Below are positions 6,394-12,233 of a stretch of DNA of 33,974 bases, piece after piece; within the stretch, counting starts at the first letter, position 1, and every line of letters starts with the position of its first letter. Both the position numbers and the translations under genes were made by a program. This DNA comes from a virus: positions 1-33,974 of the IMG/VR virus record IMGVR_UViG_3300020401_000049; one strand, 5' to 3'. The notes under the pieces were generated by a model. That model was not told the origin of the DNA, made no database searches, and saw nothing but the letters and a program-made list of their open reading frames with translations.

Positions 6394-6575
6394 TGGAAGA
6401 ACCCATGAGCTATCTCCTATTCAAATTGAATTTGGAGATGGCTTATGTATCTACTTTTGAAAGAGATAAATGGGTCCAAGAACAATACGATAAATATTTA
6501 AAAAATTTTTATATCACGCAAAAAAAAAGGGAGGGTTTAATTAACCCTCCGAAAAACCCTCCGATACTTAAATAA
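6393..6575 (+). CDS. Hypothetical 60-aa protein after integrase
   Basis: The ATG shares a base with the integrase stop (TAATG). The product (MEEPMSYLLFKLNLEMAYVS...) is helical with a basic end. Two points weaken it: an imperfect inverted repeat (AGCTATCTCC and GGAGATGGCT, around 6407-6442) lies inside the frame, and its last 15 codons coincide with a leftward terminator. Real but unrecognised, or a chance frame in the 3' control region. Confidence 0.4.
   Translation: MEEPMSYLLFKLNLEMAYVSTFERDKWVQEQYDKYLKNFYITQKKREGLINPPKNPPILK
6520..6550 (-). terminator. Rho-independent terminator of the leftward late block
   Basis: The perfect inverted repeat GGAGGGTT (6530-6537) and AACCCTCC (6543-6550) has a 5-base loop. 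Read leftward, it is followed by a C and a run of eight or nine T (complement of the A run 6520-6528), a textbook terminator. Read rightward there is no T run. It would stop transcripts coming from the lysis genes before they enter the integrase from behind. Confidence 0.75.
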
Positions 6576-6776
6576 GCTAGCAATCCCAATAGTTGTCGAT
6601 AGTATTCGAACCTATCTTCCAAATCTCCAAGTTGTTAAGTAAATACACCACTTCATCTTTAAGTTGAAGAGAAAAGATTGACATAAATGCCTATAAAAAA
6701 GCTACATTCTGTAAGGCATATATCAGATTGATATATCGTTTATCCTCTGATAATCCTCCCATGTTTTAATAAAAGT
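6576..6776. promoter_or_regulatory. Gene-free region between integrase module and tRNA-Pro, possible attP arm region
   Basis: These 201 bp hold no convincing gene. A perfect palindrome, ATATATCA-GAT-TGATATAT, lies at 6718-6736. TTGATA (6728-6733) and GATAAT (6749-6754), 15 bp apart, could be a promoter for the tRNA. A T-arm-like element, GATAG-tattcgaac-CTATC, lies near 6618-6636. Together with the adjacent integrase these are what one would expect around an attachment site, with arm-type binding sites and regulatory repeats. No experiment or second copy supports an exact core. Confidence 0.35.
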
Positions 6777-6853
6777 CTGGGTGTAGCGTAGCCTGGTAAC
6801 GCACTAGCTTTGGGAGCTAGGGATCGTTGGTTCAAATCCAACCACCCAGACCA
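6777..6853 (+). tRNA. tRNA-Pro (anticodon UGG), CCA encoded
   Basis: A complete cloverleaf of 77 nt: acceptor CTGGGTG with CACCCAG (C1-G72, typical of bacterial tRNA-Pro), D stem GCGT/ACGC, anticodon stem CTAGC/GCTAG with loop TTTGGGA (TGG at 6811-6813), variable GGATC, T stem GTTGG/CCAAC with loop TTCAAAT, discriminator A and encoded CCA. All stems pair perfectly. It may be a working phage tRNA, since CCA dominates proline codons here. It may also be the attP copy of a host tRNA gene used for integration, as integrases often target tRNA genes. Confidence 0.95.
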
Positions 6854-7039
6854 TTATTCAAATGTCTTATCCTCGGCTCTCTTAGCATCATCCAGGCGCA
6901 TACATTCATAGTGAGCTTTCTCTCCTCCGTAAAAGGCAACAAAGCTCTCAGTATTAATCATGTCTTTTTTACAGTATTTGCATGGTCCAATATCCATAAC
7001 TATTCTGGCTGGCTTTACCCATGTTTTTTTCTTAGGCAT
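6854..7039 (-). CDS. Small zinc-finger-like protein
   Basis: The 61-aa product has a probable metal site, CKYCKKDM then AHYECMRL (C-x2-C and H-x2-C). I take the ATG at 7039, which has AGAGG five bases upstream; a GTG at 7045 is the alternative. The stop codon abuts the last base of the tRNA-Pro CCA on the other strand, so no spacer exists between the genes. This is the last gene of the leftward block before the tRNA and terminator. Function is unknown; a DNA- or RNA-binding adaptor is possible. Confidence 0.65.
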   Translation of the reverse strand: MPKKKTWVKPARIVMDIGPCKYCKKDMINTESFVAFYGGEKAHYECMRLDDAKRAEDKTFE

Positions 7040-7167
7040 CCACACCTCTTACAAATATTATTAGATCCAGAGTTAATATTGCATAAGCAATATTGCTTTA
7101 CATAACCCCAGCTAAAAAGCCATTTAATTATTTTAATCGGATTTAGATATTGAAATAATTTTACCAT
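7015..7167 (-). CDS. Cys-rich micro-protein, 50 aa
   Basis: This frame lies between two listed genes and overlaps both by 25-35 bases. Its C-terminal half reads YCLCNINSGSNNICKRCGCL, a C-x-C plus C-x2-C-x-C cluster typical of a small metal-binding site and unlikely by chance. The N-terminal half is basic and hydrophobic (KIIKWLFSWGY). Start may be ATG 7167, or ATG 7182 giving 55 aa. No strong ribosome binding site is seen, so support rests on the Cys pattern and on filling an otherwise empty gap. Confidence 0.4.
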   Translation of the reverse strand: MVKLFQYLNPIKIIKWLFSWGYVKQYCLCNINSGSNNICKRCGCLRKKHG

Positions 7168-7330
7168 CTTTAACCACCGCATTTACTTTCATACAAGCAT
7201 ATTGAGCATTTGAATTTCTTGTTGCTATTCTTTTTTTAGACAGGCACTCAGATAAATTTGGCATTAATAAATGCTCCTTTAAAACTGGTGGATCCCCCAG
7301 GTACATTAGCAGCGCAAAAACTAATTCCAT
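7133..7330 (-). CDS. Small exported or membrane-anchored protein
   Basis: The 65-aa product starts with a hydrophobic stretch (MELVFALLMYLG), then NLSECLSKKRIA and QYACMKVNAVVKDGKI. The start overlaps the upstream stop (TAATG). The layout (hydrophobic start, one Cys after about 28 residues, a second before the final strand) resembles the gene at 9350-9141, so the two may be distant paralogues. It lies in the lysis region. Function is unknown. Confidence 0.6.
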   Translation of the reverse strand: MELVFALLMYLGDPPVLKEHLLMPNLSECLSKKRIATRNSNAQYACMKVNAVVKDGKIISISKSD

Positions 7331-7692
7331 TAATGACCCCCGTTTCTTAATTTTTCAATTTGTTTATTTATGGTTTCAACTTGTTCTTTTAAATGATCGA
7401 TATTAACTTTGTTATATCTGCTAGCCTCAATCTCTTTTTCAATACTTTCTATTTGAGATGCCAAATGTTCAATCAACATAAACATCTCCAGGTTCTTAGG
7501 TTCTTGTTCAGCTTTCTTTAATAAATCTGCCTGGAATAAAGTATCAGCTGTCTCTAGTGAGCTAATCCTCCCAGTTAAATTTGCGTATCCAAAGACGGCT
7601 CCACTAACGACAAGAATTATCCCAATTAAATTGGCGAGAGGGAGCTGCAGCTTACTATCAGAGCTAACCTTAATTGTGTCTTTATCTTTCAC
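7330..7692 (-). CDS. Membrane-anchored coiled-coil protein, possible i-spanin
   Basis: I prefer the GTG at 7692, which overlaps the upstream stop (GTGA) and has AGAGG six bases before it. A TTG at 7719 would give 129 aa. The product has one N-terminal membrane helix (LANLIGIILVVSGAVFGYA) followed by about 70 residues of charged heptad-like helix (LASQIESIEKEIEASRYNKV...). One inner-membrane helix plus a periplasmic coiled coil matches i-spanin design, and it follows holin and lysozyme. No o-spanin is embedded or adjacent, so the role is tentative. Confidence 0.5.
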   Translation of the reverse strand: MKDKDTIKVSSDSKLQLPLANLIGIILVVSGAVFGYANLTGRISSLETADTLFQADLLKKAEQEPKNLEMFMLIEHLASQIESIEKEIEASRYNKVNIDHLKEQVETINKQIEKLRNGGH

Positions 7693-7838
7693 ATTCCACC
7701 TCTGTTTCTTCTTTTCCAAGATCTTTTCTTGTGCTTATTCATACTTGAAAATTTAGGTTTCTTTCTTTTAGATATGCTAGTCTTCTTTGGGATCCTCTCA
7801 TGTGGCTGTTTGTTAATATCAAACTTAACTCGAGCCAT
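7689..7838 (-). CDS. 49-aa highly basic protein in the lysis cassette
   Basis: Its ATG shares a base with the holin-like stop (TAATG), and its end overlaps the next gene. The product is extremely basic (SISKRKKPKFSS, NKHKKRSWKRRNRGG) with no acidic run, suggesting nucleic-acid binding or interaction with a membrane surface. It is not a recognised family. The overlaps on both sides are strong evidence that it is translated. Confidence 0.55.
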   Translation of the reverse strand: MARVKFDINKQPHERIPKKTSISKRKKPKFSSMNKHKKRSWKRRNRGGM

Positions 7839-8206
7839 TACTTTTTCTTTCGATCAAGTACAGACTTTGTAATTCTGGTTCCGAAACTCGCAGAAAATAC
7901 GATGATTACCAAGTACCATACGCTATCTGGCAGCTCATTGATTATAGATACCCACTCTCTAAAGTTCTCTCTAGTAGATGGAAACCAACCCGTTGTAAGC
8001 ATACCAATTAGCCAGAGCATTAAGATCTCATCCTTGTATGATTGATCCTGGCTTTTAATTCTAGTTATATCTACATCTTTAGCTGCCTCTATTTCAGCAG
8101 CTCTAATTACTTTTGTCTTTTCAGCTTTGTGTTTAAAATGATCTGTTGCTTTATTAATAACCATTTTAGTTAATGGGTTATTAAATATTTTTAATAAGTG
8201 TATCAC
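7838..8206 (-). CDS. Holin-like membrane protein
   Basis: The 122-aa product has an N-terminal charged helical part (about 1-58) and two hydrophobic segments (EILMLWLIGMLTTGWF, about 61-76; WYLVIIVFSASFGTRI, about 97-112), then a Lys/Arg end (DRKKK). The pattern resembles the GTA-type three-helix holin family. It overlaps the lysozyme stop by four bases, the classic holin/endolysin neighbourhood. It would permeabilise the inner membrane so that the signal-less lysozyme can reach peptidoglycan. Confidence 0.7.
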   Translation of the reverse strand: MIHLLKIFNNPLTKMVINKATDHFKHKAEKTKVIRAAEIEAAKDVDITRIKSQDQSYKDEILMLWLIGMLTTGWFPSTRENFREWVSIINELPDSVWYLVIIVFSASFGTRITKSVLDRKKK

Positions 8207-8640
8207 GCTGCGCAGCTCCTCATTATGCCAGCTAGCTCCTCACATCTTTTAGTTGTTTGTTTATGCCAGGCACTATCTATCATCTCATCTGCAGCTTTGT
8301 TATAGTCTGCAGCTCTAATACCCTCCCACATTTTCTTGAATTTACTTACTCGAGGTTTTCCCAACTGGAAACACATCTCGCAAATCAATCCTCTAATCGT
8401 AGTAAATTTTTCGTTGGGATCTATATCTGCAAGCAGCTCATCAGCTGAGCTTAAAGCAATTTCAAAATCTTTATCAAACACAGCATCAAGCTCTTCTTTA
8501 GAATACTCAACACCCTCAACAAAGTTATCGGTATCCAAAACCAAATGACCATAACCAATTGTAGCAAAACCCAGGCTGTCGGAATAGATAGTATTCCTAA
8601 ACCCCTCATGTTCTTTAATTCTTTGTTTAATGTCTTCCAT
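8203..8640 (-). CDS. T4-type lysozyme (endolysin, GH24)
   Basis: The 145-aa enzyme shows the T4 lysozyme active-site signature near the N-terminus: E12 in KEHEGF, D21 in YSDSLG and T27 in TIGYGH, spaced as E11/D20/T26 of T4. The rest is helical as in the family, and the length is close to the usual 150-165. It hydrolyses the MurNAc-GlcNAc bond of peptidoglycan. There is no signal peptide, so export depends on the adjacent holin-like protein. Confidence 0.93.
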   Translation of the reverse strand: MEDIKQRIKEHEGFRNTIYSDSLGFATIGYGHLVLDTDNFVEGVEYSKEELDAVFDKDFEIALSSADELLADIDPNEKFTTIRGLICEMCFQLGKPRVSKFKKMWEGIRAADYNKAADEMIDSAWHKQTTKRCEELAGIMRSCAA

Positions 8641-8646
8641 AAAATC

Positions 8647-8943
8647 CTATATGTTCTTCGGGTCAAAATTAAGTATTTTAACACCTAGTCTCTTTTGTTC
8701 AGCGGTTCTCCCCCGTGCAATCTTCCAACCATTACTACGAAAGTTTTGTGTCTTGACATCATAAGTATTGATCTCCTTTGTCTTAGTGTTCAAAGTTAAA
8801 ATATCTATGGGACCAGTACCGCCTACTGGTACAAACACAATCAAGTCTGGATCTTTAGCAAACTCTGCAGCTGCTAATAGTTCGTTAGATAAACCAACAG
8901 ATCTTGTTTTTCTATTTCTGAAAGTAGTAGAAGATCGAGCCAA
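8647..8943 (-). CDS. Small PD-(D/E)XK-like endonuclease
   Basis: I choose the TTG at 8943, which has GGAGG five bases upstream, over an in-frame TTG at 8955. The 98-aa product reads SVGLSNELLAAAEFA then DLIVFVPVGGTGPIDILTL then NTYDVKTQN. This is the compact order of a PD-(D/E)XK nuclease: helix with E/N, strand with Asp in PID, and D-x-K in YDVKTQ. It is inserted between a membrane protein and lysozyme. Possible roles are DNA end processing or degradation of competitor DNA. Moderately sure of fold, not of role. Confidence 0.55.
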   Translation of the reverse strand: MARSSTTFRNRKTRSVGLSNELLAAAEFAKDPDLIVFVPVGGTGPIDILTLNTKTKEINTYDVKTQNFRSNGWKIARGRTAEQKRLGVKILNFDPKNI

Positions 8944-9151
8944 TAATTCCTCCAAGTAATATGATTATTGCTGCTGCTCCTTTACCTCTATTCATAAAGG
9001 TTTTAAGTTCTTTAATATCTTTTCTCATTTCATCTATTGCTTTAAATAAAGTCTTCATTCTTTCAGCACAGACTTTTTCATGGTAAGATATTCTTATACC
9101 ATTATGATCTTCTACATTTGAATTTGTTGATCTTTTTTTTTTAGATTTCAT
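8912..9151 (-). CDS. XhlA-like membrane protein
   Basis: The 79-aa product has a basic start, an amphipathic helix (CAERMKTLFKAIDEMRKDIK), and a C-terminal membrane helix (AAAIIILLGGIIGSIFYYF). This is the layout of phage XhlA-type holin-associated proteins. It precedes the nuclease-like and lysozyme genes and overlaps neighbours on both sides. It may take part in membrane disruption at lysis. The family call rests on layout. Confidence 0.55.
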   Translation of the reverse strand: MKSKKKRSTNSNVEDHNGIRISYHEKVCAERMKTLFKAIDEMRKDIKELKTFMNRGKGAAAIIILLGGIIGSIFYYFQK

Positions 9152-9350
9152 TTATTGGCTTACACTCGAACCTAATAAATATGTGATGCTTATTAGTTTC
9201 GATCCTCCCTATTTCAATTTGTTTATTAATAGCCTCTTTATAACCAGCCTGGAGACAATCATAATAATTGTCGTATGTTGTTTGCATAACAAATGGCTCA
9301 AGGCAGCCGTGGAATGCGCTGCACATTAACATAACCAAAGCTATTTTCAT
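9141..9350 (-). CDS. Small secreted protein
   Basis: The 69-aa product begins with a probable signal peptide (MKIALVMLMCSAFHGC), which might also be lipidated at Cys16, although the site is not a canonical lipobox. The remainder (NYYDCLQAGYKEAINKQIEI ... FIRFECKP) contains two Cys that could form a disulfide in the periplasm. It resembles the gene at 7330-7133 in layout. Function is unknown. Confidence 0.55.
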   Translation of the reverse strand: MKIALVMLMCSAFHGCLEPFVMQTTYDNYYDCLQAGYKEAINKQIEIGRIETNKHHIFIRFECKPINEI

Positions 9351-9354
9351 TGCT

Positions 9355-10911
9355 TTAGTTAAATCTTCCTTTGCCGCTATTATATAAATAACTTATTTGA
9401 GTATCTGATAAGTTTGCATTAAAAGCTCTCCAGCCACCAGTCCAACCCTCCCAAGCATAAGTATTATATCCATGACTTGTGGCATACTGTGGAGCATAAG
9501 TCATAAATCCAGCATTAGAGCTTGTAGTACTCGTGCTGTTAGATTGTCCAGTTGTATGAAATAAACTTCCACCATGACTTACTGTTAGTGTCATATTTTG
9601 ATTTGAGCTGTACAATGGAGATTGTGTCCATCTAAAAGCATAAAACCTCCAAAGTTTTATATCAAAGTCAGATGTTCCAGTCATAGCATTAGCATTTGTA
9701 GAAGTTCCACCATGATGCACCGAACCAAAATAAGCACTTGATGGAGTTTGAACCTGGTTAAAATCTAACCATTCTGATTGATGAGAATAAAAATCTACTA
9801 CTCTAGCATAAGGATTATTGTAAGACCCAGATAATGTGTCATCGCTAGAGCTATCACATCTTCCCCACATAGTTAAAGTCCAACCACCAGATCCAGGAAT
9901 TGTATTTACAATGTTTCCCCAATCTCCACCTCTTGAGCTATCGTTTAATTTAATTAATTTTGTTCCTGTCCAATCTGTTCCCGCAACAGTATCTATTGTA
10001 GATGCAGTTGTGACTTCTCGAAGATCATGATTATTATTAAGAGTACCTAACCAGTTTGAAGTAGCCTCATAATTCATAGCTGAAAATTCTGAAACACCGC
10101 TTAAAGGATTGTCTTTAATAATTATTGAAAATGATCTATCTACATTTTTAGAATTTGCTGTTGCTCTTAAATCAAAATTTGATGTGGTGTCTCCAGATAC
10201 AGTTGGAGCTGTTCCAGAAATAACACCAGTTGAGCTGTCTATTGTTAATCCACTTGGAAAAGAACCAGAAGATTTTGAATAAGCTATAGTATCTCCATCA
10301 ACATCCGCAGCTGCAACTGTTATGCTAACACTTTCTCCCTCGTAAATTTCTCCTCCGATTTGACCAGCAGATGTTGTCCAAGTAGGATTATTATCTACGC
10401 TTATTAATCCAACAGATGAAATTCCTGTCACTCCAGATGCTGAGGTAAATTTAATTTTATAAGGCTCTTGAGCATTTAAAAAACTTGATTTAGGAGCAAC
10501 TGCCGTCACTTGTGTTTGAGAATTATAAGTAGTTGTTGTAGCATTAAATTCAGTTGATGACCCAATAAAAGATATTGTTCCACCAGATGCAAAATTTGAT
10601 CCAGTAATTACTAAGGTTTGATCTCCACCCGCTGCGCTATCTACTTCTCCATCATCTACACTTGAAATTGTTGGTGTTGGCTCTAGTGTTGAAAATGAAC
10701 CAGTAGCATTTCTTCCCTCAAAATATCCAGTATCGGTATTGTATCTCCATTGACCAGTTATGCTGCCTCGTTGTGCATTTGTACCAGCTGCAACTTTCGT
10801 ACCCTCAGTACCAGTATCAGATATATTTTCAAAAGAAACATCCAGGTTTGAACCAGCAATTTTTCCATTTGATGTACTTAGCAAACTGCTAAGATCCCTA
10901 GCTTTAGTCAT
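9355..10911 (-). CDS. Multi-domain tail adhesin with Ig-like and lectin-like parts
   Basis: The 518-aa protein starts with a short virion-attachment-like segment (MTKARDLSSLLSTSNGKIAG). An IPT/TIG-like domain follows (about 80-170: TISSVDDGEVDSAAGGDQTL...), then a cadherin/He_PIG-type Ig-like repeat (about 173-268, with FPSGLTIDSSTGVISGTAP). The C-terminal portion, rich in Trp, Gly and Ser (GGWTLTMWGRCDSSSDDTLS ... GGWRAFNANLSDTQI), is like LamG/concanavalin sugar-binding domains. It probably binds host surface glycans. AGGAGG precedes the ATG. Confidence 0.7.
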   Translation of the reverse strand: MTKARDLSSLLSTSNGKIAGSNLDVSFENISDTGTEGTKVAAGTNAQRGSITGQWRYNTDTGYFEGRNATGSFSTLEPTPTISSVDDGEVDSAAGGDQTLVITGSNFASGGTISFIGSSTEFNATTTTYNSQTQVTAVAPKSSFLNAQEPYKIKFTSASGVTGISSVGLISVDNNPTWTTSAGQIGGEIYEGESVSITVAAADVDGDTIAYSKSSGSFPSGLTIDSSTGVISGTAPTVSGDTTSNFDLRATANSKNVDRSFSIIIKDNPLSGVSEFSAMNYEATSNWLGTLNNNHDLREVTTASTIDTVAGTDWTGTKLIKLNDSSRGGDWGNIVNTIPGSGGWTLTMWGRCDSSSDDTLSGSYNNPYARVVDFYSHQSEWLDFNQVQTPSSAYFGSVHHGGTSTNANAMTGTSDFDIKLWRFYAFRWTQSPLYSSNQNMTLTVSHGGSLFHTTGQSNSTSTTSSNAGFMTYAPQYATSHGYNTYAWEGWTGGWRAFNANLSDTQISYLYNSGKGRFN

Positions 10912-10947
10912 AAGACTAAACCTCCTATATTGTTATTTAAAATAAAA

Positions 10948-11172
10948 TTAATTTAAAACTAAAGTGTCTGCCTCAGCCTCAGTTAATGGCTCTCCAGCAA
11001 TTAGTTTTGCTTTGGCACTAGCTTTTAAATCTTTTCGCTCTTGTTCTTTTTGTTCAGCTTGTGTAGAGCTTTCATCTGCTTGTTGATTTTCAGCAGCTAA
11101 AGCATCAATTTCAGCTTGTGTCATTTCTTCTTCGACAATACCATTTGGTGTCATCTTTTTATGTTTTGCCAT
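10948..11172 (-). CDS. Small Glu/Gln/Lys-rich protein between tail fibre genes
   Basis: The 74-aa product is almost wholly helical and charged (MTQAEIDALAAENQQADESS... LIAGEPLTEAEADTLV). It sits between two fibre genes, as small tail-fibre assembly or linker proteins often do. I do not see a specific chaperone motif. It could be a minor fibre component or a chaperone. Confidence 0.55.
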   Translation of the reverse strand: MAKHKKMTPNGIVEEEMTQAEIDALAAENQQADESSTQAEQKEQERKDLKASAKAKLIAGEPLTEAEADTLVLN

Positions 11173-11182
11173 ACATTACTCC

Positions 11183-12178
11183 TTATTTCTTAAATCCATA
11201 CAAAGTCATTCGACCTGATGTAATATTTCCGCCACTTGGATATATTTTCCAACCAGTTATACTTGGAGATATAATTCTAAAATAACATTGATAAAAACCA
11301 CCATCAAATTGTGTCATACCATTAGAGCTGTCTCCCGCTGGATATTGCATCCACATAGCACCACCTACATAACTTGAAGTACCGCCAGATGGCAATTCAA
11401 CATATCCATTAAGGCTGTGTCCAGTTGGATTTGTTCTATATTGATAATAACCTTGACTTGTTCGATCATTACGACCACATTCAATTCTATCATCTCTTCC
11501 ACCCGTATAGTTGTCTAAACCCGAGTTTCTATGTGAGCCATAATAATGACCCGCTGTATCCCAAATTTGTCTATATGTATTTGAAACACCAGCATATGCT
11601 TGAGAAGATATTTCTCCAGACGCATTCAATGCTCTTTGTCTTATATAGCAAGTGTTGCTAAAAATTATATCTTGATAAACAATTTTATATCCACCATAAA
11701 TTGCATTATTAAAATATCCATCTACGGATAATGATGCACTTGCGCTTGCATCAACTGAGGCAAGCACTTCTAAATTACCAGATGAACCAACACCAGATGC
11801 TAGTTTAGTCCAGTAAGTAGTATTAACTGTACCAGTTGTTTGAGGTGCTTGGTTTGTTGAACCTTGCACAGCAACAAAAGTATGTGTTCCATCGGATGTG
11901 TATTGTACAACATCATTTTTATTGTAAGCAGTTGCACTATCCCAAGTCCCTTGATTTGTGCTTGAGATTGCTGAACCTCTAGCCATCAAATTCCAGTATG
12001 AAGTATTAACAGTTCCGTTTGTAGCTGGAGCTTGGTTTGTTGATGCTGCTACTGCAACATAAGATGATAGCTCTCCATTATCTAAATGTTGAACCACATC
12101 TTTTGTCGTATAGCTAGTACCACTATTCCAAGTACCTTTTTGCGTGAACGAAATTTTACCTATGTCTATTGTAGCCAT
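11183..12178 (-). CDS. Tail fibre/adhesin with duplicated carbohydrate-binding-like modules
   Basis: The 331-aa protein opens with two homologous modules of about 55 residues, GTWNSGTSYTTKDVVQH and GTWDSATAYNKNDVVQY. Each ends in TSYWNLMARG or TTYWTKLASG. They look like the small Trp/Tyr-rich carbohydrate-binding modules common in phage fibres. The C-terminal 200 residues are beta-rich and Tyr/Gly-rich with no familiar motif, likely the receptor-binding tip. A related module occurs in the 820-aa fibre (GNWSASTTYAVRDIVK). Confidence 0.75.
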   Translation of the reverse strand: MATIDIGKISFTQKGTWNSGTSYTTKDVVQHLDNGELSSYVAVAASTNQAPATNGTVNTSYWNLMARGSAISSTNQGTWDSATAYNKNDVVQYTSDGTHTFVAVQGSTNQAPQTTGTVNTTYWTKLASGVGSSGNLEVLASVDASASASLSVDGYFNNAIYGGYKIVYQDIIFSNTCYIRQRALNASGEISSQAYAGVSNTYRQIWDTAGHYYGSHRNSGLDNYTGGRDDRIECGRNDRTSQGYYQYRTNPTGHSLNGYVELPSGGTSSYVGGAMWMQYPAGDSSNGMTQFDGGFYQCYFRIISPSITGWKIYPSGGNITSGRMTLYGFKK

Positions 12179-12233
12179 TTTAATCCTATAAATTATTTGG
12201 TTAATTAATTATAGAAAACTTTATGTGAACAAA

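Noticed and set aside
7071-7094. AATATTGC/GCAATATT hairpin as a terminator
   Set aside because: The stem is AT-rich, has no T run on either strand and lies inside the Cys-rich micro-gene frame.
6827-7105. 92-aa plus-strand frame starting inside the tRNA
   Set aside because: It begins within the tRNA-Pro T arm and runs opposite two Cys-containing minus-strand genes. Composition (Phe, Ser, Ile, Leu) is typical of an antisense shadow.
9141-9350. Classical lipoprotein
   Set aside because: Cys16 follows a hydrophobic start, but the preceding residues (AFHG) do not fit a good lipobox, so only export is claimed.
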